NCBI GenBank assembly: GCA_026985785.1
Contig: JALSPT010000183.1
Span: 1-8,919, forward strand
Length of the DNA stretch: 8,919 nt
Origin: Anaerolineales bacterium
GTDB lineage: Bacteria > Chloroflexota > Anaerolineae > Anaerolineales > DRMV01
Direction of reading: 5' to 3'
Below the pieces are notes generated by a model. That model did not search any database. It was not told the origin of the DNA and was given only the letters and a program-made list of their open reading frames with translations. This document shows positions 1-7,579 of the stretch, one piece after another (the stretch's first letter is position 1; each line of letters starts with the position of its first letter). Position numbers and translations under genes: made by a program.

Positions 1-2
1 CC

Positions 3-1754
3 TTGCGGGCGCGCGCCTATGCGGTGGTGCGGCGCTTGTGGCCGGATCCTGAATCGGCATTGTTGGCCGGCATCTTGTTGGGGCAGGACAAAGGCATTCC
101 CCGCCCGGTGTACGATGCCTTTCGCGCCACGGGCACGGCGCACATTATCGCCATCAGCGGCTTCAACATTACCATTTTGGCGGCCTTGTTTTTGGCTTTG
201 TTCGGGCGCGTGTTGGGGCGGGGGCGTGGGGCGTTGGTGGCTGCGCTGGCCATTGCGGCTTATACCGTGCTGGTGGGCGCGGATGCTGCCGTGGTGCGGG
301 CGGCCATCATGGGGATGTTGGGCATGGCGGCGCTGCAACTCGGGCGCCGGCAGCACGCCTACACCACCCTGGCCGTGACTGCTGCCCTGATGGCTTTCCA
401 GAACCCTGCCGTGTTGGAGGACGTCGGCTTTCAACTTTCCTTCGCGGCCACGTTGGGGCTGTTGCTGTTTGCAGCGCCCATGCAGGAAGCGGTGGCGCGA
501 ACTTTGACGCGTTGGCTGCCGCCTGAGCAGGCCCGCCGTTGGGCTGCGCCACTGGGCGAGTTTTTCCTTTTCACTTTGGCAGCCCAAGTGATGACGCTGC
601 CCATCAGCGCGTGGCATTTTCGCCGGGTTTCGCTGATTTCGTTCGTGGCCAATCCCCTCATCCTGCCGGTGCAGGCGCCTTTGATGATTGGTGCCGGGCT
701 GGCCGTGCTGTTGGGACTGGTTTGGCTTCCGCTGGGGCAGGTCGTGGCGTGGGGGGTGTGGCCGCTGGCGGCTTACACCATCCGGACAGTGGTGGCGCTG
801 GCCGCCGCGCCGGTGACCACGGTAGCCGTGATGGGGTTTGGGGCGGGAGGAGCGGCGCTTTACTACTTGCTGCTGGCGCTGCTGGTGTGGCTGTGGCGGC
901 GTCGCCCGGCCTGGTTGTTTCGGCGGCGGTTTCCGTGGGGAAAAGCGGCACTGGTGCCGTTGCTGGTGGTGGCCGTCGTCTTGGTGTGGAAACAGGTGCT
1001 TGCTTTCCCCCACGGGCGGCTGGAGGTCACTTTTCTACCGGTGGGGAACGGCAGCGCGGTTTTGGTGCACACGCCCACCGACCGGTGGCTGCTCGTCGGC
1101 GGCGGCGAGCGCGGCACCCTGTTGACGGCTGGGGTGGGGCGCTTGCTCCCCGTCAGGCGGCGGCTGGATTGGTGGGTGGTGGGGGGCACGCGCGGCGAGA
1201 TGGCCTCCGCGCTCTTACTGGCGTTGGACGCCCTGCCGCCGCGCGGGGTGTGGTGGGCCGGGGCTGCGTCTTCGCCTCCGGCGCGCCGCTTGCGCGCGAT
1301 GTTGGAAGCCGCACACATCCCCGTCGTGGAGGTGCAACCGGGCGCAAGCCTGAATCTGGGTGATGGGGCGCGACTGCACGCCCTCGCTGTGGGGCCGCGA
1401 GGCGGGACTTTTCTGCTCACGTGGCGTCGTTTTCGCTTGCTGTTGCCGTTGGGGTTGGATTTCGATGCCCTGGCCGACCTGCGTGGCCGCCCCGAGGCGC
1501 TCGCGCCGACGACGATGCTGCTGGCCGAAGGCGGGTACGCGCCCCTCAACCCCCCAGCGTGGATTGACGCCTTGCATCCCCGTTTGCTGGTGCTCAGCGT
1601 GCGGGCTGCCGACCCTTATGGACGCCCCAATCTGGAACTGATGCAGGCGTTGGAGGACTTCCCTCTTTTGCGCACCGACCACTGTGGCGCGATTGGCCTG
1701 CTGACCGATGGTGAGCGGTTGTGGGTGACCACCGAACGGCAATGCGCGCCCTGA
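3..1754 (+). CDS. comEC: ComEC/Rec2 family DNA-uptake channel protein, 5'-truncated, with degenerate metallo-beta-lactamase-like domain
   Basis: ComEC forms the inner-membrane channel that takes up single-stranded DNA during transformation. The frame is open to the window edge, so the real start and the usual N-terminal region lie upstream; the first codon here (TTG) is not a convincing start. Residue numbers count from base 3. Residues ~18-300 are a run of hydrophobic helices with the competence-domain signature HIIAISGFNITIL (~47-59) and a conserved GFQLSFAATLGLL segment (~142-154). A last helix (~315-334) leads into a C-terminal domain (~339-583) matching the ComEC beta-lactamase-like fold: FLPVGNGS stands where FLDVGQGD is usual, and the ending RTDHCGAIGLLTDG resembles the family's RTD..G.I..sdG. 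The metal ligands are absent: the usual THxxxDH position reads VVGGTRGEMAS, and no HHGS is seen. The family call is firm; nuclease activity of this domain is unlikely. Confidence 0.9.
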   Translation: MRARAYAVVRRLWPDPESALLAGILLGQDKGIPRPVYDAFRATGTAHIIAISGFNITILAALFLALFGRVLGRGRGALVAALAIAAYTVLVGADAAVVRAAIMGMLGMAALQLGRRQHAYTTLAVTAALMAFQNPAVLEDVGFQLSFAATLGLLLFAAPMQEAVARTLTRWLPPEQARRWAAPLGEFFLFTLAAQVMTLPISAWHFRRVSLISFVANPLILPVQAPLMIGAGLAVLLGLVWLPLGQVVAWGVWPLAAYTIRTVVALAAAPVTTVAVMGFGAGGAALYYLLLALLVWLWRRRPAWLFRRRFPWGKAALVPLLVVAVVLVWKQVLAFPHGRLEVTFLPVGNGSAVLVHTPTDRWLLVGGGERGTLLTAGVGRLLPVRRRLDWWVVGGTRGEMASALLLALDALPPRGVWWAGAASSPPARRLRAMLEAAHIPVVEVQPGASLNLGDGARLHALAVGPRGGTFLLTWRRFRLLLPLGLDFDALADLRGRPEALAPTTMLLAEGGYAPLNPPAWIDALHPRLLVLSVRAADPYGRPNLELMQALEDFPLLRTDHCGAIGLLTDGERLWVTTERQCAP

Positions 1755-1759
1755 CGAGA

Positions 1760-1768
1760 TGGTACAAT
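1760..1768 (+). promoter_or_regulatory. Predicted extended -10 promoter of ndk
   Basis: TGGTACAAT matches an extended -10 element (TGnTATAAT) with one mismatch in the hexamer. It lies 5 bases after the comEC stop codon (1752-1754). No good -35 hexamer is seen 16-18 bases upstream, as is common for extended -10 promoters. Transcription would start near 1775, giving a leader of about 25 bases. This is a prediction from sequence only; ndk may also be transcribed from comEC. Confidence 0.45.
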
Positions 1769-1788
1769 TAGCCCCACATTTCGTCAAT

Positions 1789-1794
1789 AGGAGG
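1789..1794 (+). promoter_or_regulatory. Shine-Dalgarno site that fixes the ndk start at GTG 1801
   Basis: AGGAGG sits six bases before GTG at 1801. An in-frame ATG at 1759 lies 42 bases upstream, but it overlaps the predicted -10 element and would add 14 residues with no counterpart in the family. The GTG is therefore the better start. Confidence 0.85.
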
Positions 1795-1800
1795 TTATCC

Positions 1801-2250
1801 GTGGAACGAACCTTAGTATTGGTCAAACCCGATGGTGTGCAGCGCGGCCTGATCGGCGAAGTCATCGCCCGCCTGGAGCGCCGCGGGCTGCGGCTGGTGG
1901 CCGCCAAGTTCATGCAGGTCAGCACCGAACTGGCCGAGGCACACTACGCCGTGCACAAAGGGAAGCCGTTTTACGACGGCTTGATTGCCTATATCACTTC
2001 TGCGCCGGTGATGGCGATGGTGTGGGAAGGGCCCAACGCGGTGGCTGCGGTGCGCCAAACCATGGGCGCTACCCGCCCCACCGAGGCCGCACCGGGCACC
2101 ATCCGCCACGATTTTGGCCTGGAAATCGGGCGCAATCTCACCCACGCTTCGGATTCCCCCGAAAACGGCGAAAAAGAAGTGGCTTTGTGGTTCAGGCCTG
2201 AAGAGTTGGTTGCGTGGGAGCGCGATGTAGACCGCTGGATTTTCGAATAG
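1801..2250 (+). CDS. ndk: Nucleoside diphosphate kinase
   Basis: Cytosolic enzyme that transfers the gamma-phosphate of ATP to other (d)NDPs through a phosphohistidine intermediate, balancing NTP pools. The protein is 149 residues, within the usual 135-155 range. It begins with ERTLVLVKPDGVQRGL (Lys9 is the conserved nucleotide-site lysine) and carries HYA (Tyr49), KPFY (Phe57), VRQTMGAT (Arg85, Thr91), GTIRHDF (Arg102) and NLTHASDS with the catalytic His115. These match the canonical K/Y/F/R/T/R/N/H set with a constant offset of three from the well-studied eukaryotic enzymes, so the protein should be active. HASD replaces the commoner HGSD after the histidine, a conservative change. It starts at GTG with a strong ribosome site and follows comEC by 46 bases; no functional link to comEC is known. 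It converges on the phosphate operon. Confidence 0.97.
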   Translation: MERTLVLVKPDGVQRGLIGEVIARLERRGLRLVAAKFMQVSTELAEAHYAVHKGKPFYDGLIAYITSAPVMAMVWEGPNAVAAVRQTMGATRPTEAAPGTIRHDFGLEIGRNLTHASDSPENGEKEVALWFRPEELVAWERDVDRWIFE

Positions 2251-2262
2251 GCGTGAGGGCGT

Positions 2263-2735
<473 letters not shown>

Positions 2736-2739
<4 letters not shown>

Positions 2740-3431
2740 TTTGCCGGGGCGTCGTCGGCGGTGAGTTCGTCGTCGGCAGTATCCAATTCCACCATTTCGC
2801 CCGTGGCGACGAAGAGCGTGCGCTCGCAGATGTTGGTCACCCGGTCGGCCATGCGCTCCACGTTGTGCGCCGTCCATAGCAGGTAGTTGGCGCGGTCGAT
2901 GGTGCGGGGGTCCTGAATCATGAAGGTGATCAGTTCGCGGTAAATCTGGTTGTAGAGGGCGTCGATGGTGTCGTCCTCTTGGGGAATGGCGCGCGCGGTT
3001 TCGACGTCGCCTTCGACGAAGGCCACCAGGGCGCGGTGGAGCATCGAGGTCGTGATTTCGACCATGCGGGGCAGGTCGATGAGCGGTTTCAGCAGCGGCT
3101 GGTCGCCCATCAGGATGTTGATCTTGGCGACGCCTTTCGCATAGTCACCCATGCGCTCCAGTTCGCCCGCAATCTCAAGAATGGACGCCAGCACCCGCAG
3201 GTCGTGCGCCATCGGCTGCTGGGTGGCAATGGCAATCAGGGTTTCGTTTTCGATTTCGAAGCGCTTGGCGTTGATCTTGGCGTCGTCGCGATAGATGCGG
3301 TGGGCGGCGGCGATGTCGCGGCGCTTGAGGGCATCGATGGCATCGCGCATGGCCTGCTCGACCATGCTCCCCAGCACGAGGATTTCGTCTTTGAGGGCTT
3401 GGATTTTGGTTTCCAGGGCTTTGCGCAGCAT
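2736..3431 (-). CDS. phoU: Phosphate signalling/transport regulator PhoU
   Basis: PhoU is a cytosolic all-helical protein that connects the PstSCAB transporter with the PhoR kinase and keeps the Pho response off when phosphate is plentiful. The protein is 231 residues, in the family range of about 215-240. It shows the two three-helix repeats of the family, each with its metal-binding signature: ELERMGDYAKGVAK (~90-103) and NVERMADRVTNICE (~190-203). A short acidic tail follows (~217-228). ATG at 3431 is preceded by AAGGAG (3441-3446) with nine bases between. It lies 21 bases after pstB, the usual partner order, and its TGA overlaps the arsC ATG by four bases. Identification is firm. Confidence 0.96.
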
Positions 3432-3452
3432 GTGAGGTTTCTCCTTCCGGCG

Positions 3453-4235
3453 TCAGCCAAAGCGACCGGTGATGTAGTCTTCCGTGCGTTGGTCTTTGGG
3501 GCGGGTGAAAAGGGTGGATGTGTCGCCAAATTCTACCAGTTCGCCGGCCCGTTCTTCGTTCATCATCAGGAAAGCGGTGAAATCCGAGATGCGGGCAGCC
3601 TGCTGCATGTTGTGGGTGACGATCACGATGGTGAAGTTTTCTTTCAGGCGGATGGCCAGTTCTTCGATGCGCAGGGTGGCGACGGGGTCGAGCGCGCTGG
3701 CCGGTTCGTCCATCAGCAGCACTTCCGGCTCGATGGCAATGGCGCGGGCGATGCACAGCCGCTGTTGCTGACCGCCAGAAAGCGCCATGCCGGATTGCTT
3801 CAGTTTGTCCTTGACGTCGTCCCACAGCGCCGCGCCGCGCAGGCTTTTTTCCACGATCTCGTCCAGCACGGCTTTGGATTTGATGCCGTACAGCCGGGGT
3901 CCGAAGGCGACGTTGTCGTAAATGCTCATCGGGAAGGGGTTGGGGCGCTGGAAGACCATCCCCACCCGTCGGCGGACGTCCACGACGTCCACATTGGGGG
4001 CATAGATGTCTTCGCCGTCCAGCAGCACTTTGCCTTCCAGCCGATGGCCGGGCACCAGGTCGTTCATCCGGTTGAGCGAGCGCAGCAGGGTGGATTTGCC
4101 GCACCCCGACGGGCCAATGATGGCCGTGATGCGGTTGGCGTAGATCGGCAGGCTGATGTCGTTGAGGGCTTTGAAATCTTTGTAGAAAACGGAAATGTTT
4201 TGCACTTCCATTTTGGTGGCAAGGGGTTCAGGCAT
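3453..4235 (-). CDS. pstB: Phosphate ABC transporter ATP-binding protein PstB
   Basis: ATPase subunit of the high-affinity phosphate importer, bound to PstC/PstA at the inner face of the membrane. The 260 residues carry a full ABC set: Walker A GPSGCGKST (41-49, Lys47), Q-loop FQRPNPFPMS (Gln96, the PRPNPF-like form typical of PstB), signature LSGGQQQR (152-159), Walker B VLLMDEPASALD (172-183, Glu177) and H-loop VTHNM (His208). The start at ATG 4235 has AGAAGGT-type pairing just upstream (about 4240-4247). A second in-frame ATG eight codons in, at MEVQNISVFY, is where many family members effectively begin, but it has no ribosome site of its own in view. The gene is 24 bases after pstA and 21 before phoU, consistent with one transcript. 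Confidence 0.97.
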   Translation of the reverse strand: MPEPLATKMEVQNISVFYKDFKALNDISLPIYANRITAIIGPSGCGKSTLLRSLNRMNDLVPGHRLEGKVLLDGEDIYAPNVDVVDVRRRVGMVFQRPNPFPMSIYDNVAFGPRLYGIKSKAVLDEIVEKSLRGAALWDDVKDKLKQSGMALSGGQQQRLCIARAIAIEPEVLLMDEPASALDPVATLRIEELAIRLKENFTIVIVTHNMQQAARISDFTAFLMMNEERAGELVEFGDTSTLFTRPKDQRTEDYITGRFG

Positions 4236-4259
4236 GGTTCACCTTCTCTCCGTGAGGGA

Positions 4260-5201
4260 TTAGCGGCGGTGGCGCTTGGCGGAAGCCAGCCACAGGCGGG
4301 CCACGATGTTGAGCAGCAGGACGAACAGCATCAGCACCAGGGCGACCGCCCAGGCCTGCTGCACGCGTTCGGGGTAGGGCTGCTGGGCATATTTCCACAG
4401 AGTGAGCGGCAGGGCGTCGGTGGGTTGGCTGACGATGTTGCCGATGATCTGGCCGAGGCTTTGGTGGTAGTGGATGCCCTGGCGGATGATGTTGCCGATT
4501 TCGTAGTTGTCGTTGCCCAAGGCGGTGAACAGCAGGGGCGCGGTTTCGCCGGTGGCGCGGGCGATGGCCAGCATGATGCCGGTCACGATGCCTTCCGCCG
4601 CGGCGGGCAGCAGCACCGAGATGGCCGCCCGCCATTCCGGCGAGCCCAAGGCCAGCGCGCCTTCCCGCAGTTCTTTGGGCACCAGTTTGAGCATTTCCTC
4701 CGCCGAGCGGAGCACCACCGGCAGCATGATGATGGCCAGCACCACCCCCCCGGCCAAGGCCGAGTAGTGTTTCTGGTATACCACGATGATGGCATAGCCG
4801 AACAGGCCGATGACGATGGAAGGCACGCCGGAAAGCAGATCGGTGCTGAAGCGCAAGGCGTTGGCGAGCGGGGTGTTGGGCGAATGCGCCAGGTAGAACG
4901 CGGCCAGCAGCGCGGGAGGAATGGAGAACAGCGAGGCCAGCACGACCATCACGAAAGAGCCTTCGATGGCCTGCAACACGCCGCCGCCGGGCGTGCCCAT
5001 CGGGCGCGGCAGGTGGATGAAGAAATCCAGATTGATGGAAGCGCCCCCTTTGATGAGGACGTACACCGTAATCCACACCAGAGGGATGACGGCCAGCAGG
5101 GTGGCGAGGCCGGTCAGGCTGAGCATGACCGTGTTCACGATTTTGCGGCGGCGGTACACCCGCCGAAGGTCGATTTGGGCGAACAAGCCGGAGCGGTTCA
5201 C
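4260..5201 (-). CDS. pstA: Phosphate ABC transporter permease PstA
   Basis: One of two membrane subunits forming the phosphate channel. The 313 residues have about six hydrophobic helices (~23-50, 82-104, 120-143, 147-165, 199-217, 283-305). The cytoplasmic coupling loop that contacts PstB (EAA-like, ~168-205) contains VPKELREGALALG, followed by the Pst-permease motif RATGETAPLL (215-224). PGGGVLQAI (~71-79) before the second helix is also typical of PstA. The start is GTG at 5201 (MNRSGLF), three bases after the pstC stop; its ribosome site is formed by the last pstC codons. PstA rather than PstC is chosen from the RATGETAPL motif and gene order; confidence is high. Confidence 0.95.
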   Translation of the reverse strand: MNRSGLFAQIDLRRVYRRRKIVNTVMLSLTGLATLLAVIPLVWITVYVLIKGGASINLDFFIHLPRPMGTPGGGVLQAIEGSFVMVVLASLFSIPPALLAAFYLAHSPNTPLANALRFSTDLLSGVPSIVIGLFGYAIIVVYQKHYSALAGGVVLAIIMLPVVLRSAEEMLKLVPKELREGALALGSPEWRAAISVLLPAAAEGIVTGIMLAIARATGETAPLLFTALGNDNYEIGNIIRQGIHYHQSLGQIIGNIVSQPTDALPLTLWKYAQQPYPERVQQAWAVALVLMLFVLLLNIVARLWLASAKRHRR

Positions 5202-5204
5202 GGT

Positions 5205-5214
5205 TCACCTCCCC
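5205..5214 (-). promoter_or_regulatory. Shine-Dalgarno of pstA built from the last codons and stop of pstC
   Basis: On the minus strand GGGGAGGTGA covers the last two sense codons and the TGA of pstC, and GGAGG lies six bases before the pstA GTG at 5201. Ribosomes finishing pstC cover this site, so the two permease subunits are probably translated in coupled, near-equal amounts. Confidence 0.8.
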
Positions 5215-6206
5215 ACGGTGCGGCGGTTGACGCGCCACACCAGCCAGCGGGCGAAAGCGTTGAGCAGCAGGGTGATGGCAAACAGCACCACGCCGATTTC
5301 GATGAGCGCCGAGGCGTGCATGTCGCTGACGGCTTCGGCAAACTCGTTGGCGATGATGCTGGCCATGGTGTAGCCGGGGCGCAGGATGGAATAGCCGCCG
5401 CCGGTGGTGTTGCCGATGACCATCGTGACGGCCATGGTCTCGCCGATGGCGCGCCCTAAGCCCAGGATGACCGCGCCCAAGATGCCGGAGAGGCCGTAGG
5501 GGATGAGCACCTTCCACACGGTTTCCCACTGGGTTGCGCCCAAGGCCAGCGAGGCTTCGCGTTGCGAGCGAGGGATGGCCAGCAGCACATCGCGGCTGAC
5601 GGCGGTGATGGTGGGGGTGATCATGATGACCAAGATGAGCGCCGCGCCCAGGCGGCTGAGGCCGGAGGCGGGAATTGGGCCGCGGAAGAAGATCGCCAGA
5701 GCGGGCACTTTCCCCAGCGTGGCAGCGAGGAGGTTCCCCAAGGGCACCACCACCAGCGGCAGGAAGACATAGATGCCCCACAGGCCATACACCACGCTGG
5801 GCACGGCGGCCAGCATTTCGACCATGTAGTTGAGCACGCCCCGCAGGCGAGGCGGCGCGAGTTCCGAGAGGAAAATGGCGATTGCCAGGCTGAATGGCAC
5901 TGCGATGAGCAGGGCCAGGAAGGCGGTCACCAGCGAGCCGTAGATGGCCGGCCAGGCGTTGAATTTGTCCAACACCGGGTTCCATGACTGTTTGGCCCAC
6001 GGGGAGATGAACTTTAAACCAAAAGCCTGGCGCGAGGGGGCCGAGTCGACCCAGATGCTCCAGGCAATCCAGATAATGAGTGCCACGGTGGCGATGGCGG
6101 CGAGGCTGAGGGCAAAGCGCCAGATCAGGTCGCCGTGTTCCAGGCGGCGGGTCAGGGCTGCGCGCCAGCCACCGTCCGTTTGGGGAGGTGTGCTTGCCTT
6201 GCGCAT
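5205..6206 (-). CDS. pstC: Phosphate ABC transporter permease PstC
   Basis: The second membrane subunit of the phosphate importer. From ATG at 6206 it is 333 residues (typical about 300-340), with helices near 31-53, 91-115, 128-155, 185-205, 237-260 and 301-325. VEMLAAVPSVVYGLWG (~129-144) is a hallmark PstC segment, the EAA-like coupling loop lies near 205-245 (SQREASLALGATQWET), and GRAIGETMAV (251-260) is the PstC form of the permease motif. A longer reading from 6266 is open, but ATG 6206 has AGGAG (6212-6216) four to five bases upstream, and the 20 extra residues would come from the spacer carrying the hairpin, so the shorter form is used. Final codons GGG-AGG-TGA also serve as the pstA ribosome site. 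Confidence 0.94.
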   Translation of the reverse strand: MRKASTPPQTDGGWRAALTRRLEHGDLIWRFALSLAAIATVALIIWIAWSIWVDSAPSRQAFGLKFISPWAKQSWNPVLDKFNAWPAIYGSLVTAFLALLIAVPFSLAIAIFLSELAPPRLRGVLNYMVEMLAAVPSVVYGLWGIYVFLPLVVVPLGNLLAATLGKVPALAIFFRGPIPASGLSRLGAALILVIMITPTITAVSRDVLLAIPRSQREASLALGATQWETVWKVLIPYGLSGILGAVILGLGRAIGETMAVTMVIGNTTGGGYSILRPGYTMASIIANEFAEAVSDMHASALIEIGVVLFAITLLLNAFARWLVWRVNRRTVGR

Positions 6207-6249
6207 GGCAACTCCTATGAGCGAGATGAACCGGCAGAGACGGGCAGGA

Positions 6250-6275
6250 GGGGCACGGATAACCACCCGTGCCCC
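6250..6275 (-). other. Intercistronic RNA hairpin between pstS and pstC
   Basis: A perfect 9-bp inverted repeat (GGGGCACGG with CCGTGCCCC) closes an 8-base loop in the 109-base spacer downstream of pstS. No T-run follows on the minus strand, so it is not a standard Rho-independent terminator. In other binding-protein transporter operons, hairpins at this place protect the upstream message from 3' exonucleases or attenuate transcription, giving more binding protein than permease. That role is inferred here. The rest of the spacer holds only the pstC ribosome site. Confidence 0.7.
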
Positions 6276-6315
6276 CGATTCCCTGAATTGGCGTTATTGT
6301 GGCATGACGCCATGT

Positions 6316-7530
6316 TTACGGCATCACTTTTTGCCCGTTGCATTCCACCTGCTGCAGTTTGGCGAGCACTTTTTGCTGCACAGCCTGCGGCAGCGCGGCG
6401 TAGCCGAGTTCGGCGGCTTTCTTGGCGGCTTCGGGGCTGGTGATCGCCCACTTGATGAAGTTCAGCAAGGCTTTGGTCTTGGCGCAGTCTTTGTTGTCTT
6501 TCATGTGGATGATGAGGTAGGTGTAGCCCATGATCGGCCAGGATTTTTTGCCGGGGGCGTTGACGATTTTGGCGGTCAGGCGTTCGTCGAAGGCGTCGGC
6601 GAAGGCGGCCATGGCGTCTTGCATGGTTTCTGCGTTGGCTTCGACCACGTTCCCGGCGGCGTTGACCAGTTTGGCGGCGGGGATGTGATTGCTCTTGGCG
6701 TAGGCCAGTTCCACATAGCCGATAGAGTAAGGTGTGGACTGCACAGCCTGGGCTACACCGGGGTTGCCTTTGCCGCCCACGCCCTGGCCCATGTTGTCCA
6801 CCGGCCATTCGACGGCCTTGCCAATGCCGACCTTGTCCTTCCATTCCTGGCTGACCGCGCCGAGGTAGGAGGTGAAGATTTCGGTGGTGCCGGAGCCATC
6901 GGAGCGATGGGCAACGGTGATGGCCTCATCGGGAAGAGAGACGTTGGGGTTGAGTTTGGCGATCGCGGGATCGTTCCACTTGGTGATTTTGCCCAGGTAG
7001 ATGGCCGCCAGGGTGGGGCCGTCGAGCACGAGGGAATCGACGTTGGGGATGTTGAAAATCGGCACGACCGCGCCCGCCAGCATGGGCAGCATCTGGAGGT
7101 CGGGCATCTTCTTGTATTGCTCTTCGCTGAGCAGCGAATCCGAACCGGCGAAATCCACCGTGCCGTCGAAGATGGCCTTTTGGCCGCCGCCGGAGCCGAT
7201 GCCCTGGTAGTTGATGGTCACATTGGGTGCGACCGACTTGTACATCTGAATCCACTCGGTGTACACCGGCAACGGGAAGGTTGCCCCGGCGCCGTTGAGC
7301 ACGATCGGGCCGTTGGCGCTGCTGTTGCCTGCGCTGCTGCTGCCTGCGTTGTTGTTGTTGGCGGTGTTGTTGTTGGCGGTGTTGTTGTTGGCGGTGTTGT
7401 TGTTGGCGGTGTTGCTGGTAGCGGCGGGAGCAGGTGGCTTGATGTTGCCTGCCGAATTACCGCCGCAGGCGCTCAGCACGGTCGCGGTGATGACCAGCAG
7501 AGCAAGGACGAACCACAACTTTCGTTTCAT
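6316..7530 (-). CDS. pstS: Phosphate-binding lipoprotein PstS
   Basis: Extracytoplasmic receptor that captures phosphate and delivers it to PstC/PstA. The 404 residues begin with a lipoprotein signal: MKRK, a hydrophobic stretch, and lipobox LSAC with Cys22 as the lipidated residue. A flexible linker (~23-74) rich in A, N, T and S contains four exact TANNN repeats (41-60). The binding domain starts near IVLNGAGATFPLPVY (76-90), and its ligand motifs match known PstS: GATFP (Thr84, Phe85), GIGSGGG (110-116), FAGSD (127-131) and HRSDGSGTTEIF (208-219). The C-terminal half includes GKSWP-like KKSWPIMGYTYLI, also family-typical. ATG 7530 has AAGGAG (7537-7542) six bases upstream. A Pho-box array and promoter precede it. 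Membrane anchoring suits a cell without a retaining outer membrane or periplasm, but this does not prove one. Confidence 0.97.
   Translation of the reverse strand: MKRKLWFVLALLVITATVLSACGGNSAGNIKPPAPAATSNTANNNTANNNTANNNTANNNNAGSSSAGNSSANGPIVLNGAGATFPLPVYTEWIQMYKSVAPNVTINYQGIGSGGGQKAIFDGTVDFAGSDSLLSEEQYKKMPDLQMLPMLAGAVVPIFNIPNVDSLVLDGPTLAAIYLGKITKWNDPAIAKLNPNVSLPDEAITVAHRSDGSGTTEIFTSYLGAVSQEWKDKVGIGKAVEWPVDNMGQGVGGKGNPGVAQAVQSTPYSIGYVELAYAKSNHIPAAKLVNAAGNVVEANAETMQDAMAAFADAFDERLTAKIVNAPGKKSWPIMGYTYLIIHMKDNKDCAKTKALLNFIKWAITSPEAAKKAAELGYAALPQAVQQKVLAKLQQVECNGQKVMP
7351..7410 (-). repeat. Four perfect 15-bp tandem repeats encoding TANNN in the PstS linker
   Basis: The + strand unit GTTGTTGTTGGCGGT occurs four times without a mismatch (7351-7365, 7366-7380, 7381-7395, 7396-7410). 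A decayed fifth copy (GTTGCTGGTAGCGGC) follows at 7411-7425. Each unit adds Thr-Ala-Asn-Asn-Asn to the lipoprotein linker and keeps the reading frame. Identity at the DNA level indicates recent slippage expansion. Confidence 0.95.
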
Positions 7531-7536
7531 TTTCTT

Positions 7537-7542
7537 CTCCTT
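7537..7542 (-). promoter_or_regulatory. Shine-Dalgarno of pstS
   Basis: AAGGAG lies six bases before the pstS ATG. Its AAGG is part of the right arm of an 8-bp inverted repeat (7539-7546 with 7574-7581), so it can be paired in transcripts that include the left arm. Confidence 0.8.
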
Positions 7543-7565
7543 GGGTTAGGTTTGTATTCGCCTTG

Positions 7566-7574
7566 AGGATACCA
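7566..7574 (-). promoter_or_regulatory. Predicted -10 region of the pstS (Pho-regulated) promoter
   Basis: On the minus strand TGGTATCCT resembles an extended -10 (TG plus 4 of 6 of TATAAT). It begins about eight bases after the last 11-bp Pho-box unit, close to the roughly 10-base spacing known for PhoB-activated promoters. A perfect TTGACA (7592-7597) is 20 bases upstream, too far for an unaided -35, as expected if an activator replaces it. The start would be near 7559, about 29 bases before the pstS ATG. Confidence 0.42.
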
Positions 7575-7579
7575 CCCAA

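Noticed and set aside
1759..1800. An upstream ATG for ndk that would add 14 residues
   Set aside because: The ATG is part of the predicted -10 element and lacks a ribosome site. AGGAGG precedes GTG 1801, where the family N-terminus begins.
1215..1925. A 236-codon minus-strand open frame across the comEC-ndk junction
   Set aside because: It is antisense to two genes with clear family motifs, shows no domain or start signal, and is expected by chance at this GC content.
2740..2877. A longer N-terminus for arsC starting inside phoU
   Set aside because: The extra 46 residues are Arg/His-rich frame-shadow of phoU. ATG 2739 gives exact ArsC numbering (Cys10/82/89) and the ATGA overlap.
2979..5459. 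An 826-codon + strand open frame antisense to phoU, pstB, pstA and part of pstC
   Set aside because: Its translation is rich in H, D, Q, G and R with no recognisable domain. It mirrors third-position GC bias of the real minus-strand genes, which carry full family motifs. No ribosome site or promoter supports it.
6207..6266. A 20-residue N-terminal extension of pstC
   Set aside because: It runs through the intercistronic hairpin region, while ATG 6206 has an AGGAG ribosome site at the right distance.
6289..6312. A 6-bp inverted repeat (TGGCGT/ACGCCA) just after the pstS stop as a terminator
   Set aside because: It has a short stem, a 12-base loop and no T-run on the minus strand, so it is too weak to call.
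5944..7566. A 540-codon + strand open frame antisense to pstS
   Set aside because: It has low-complexity His/Gly/Val-rich translation, including a long GVV-type repeat that is just the shadow of the TANNN repeat. pstS on the other strand is unambiguous.
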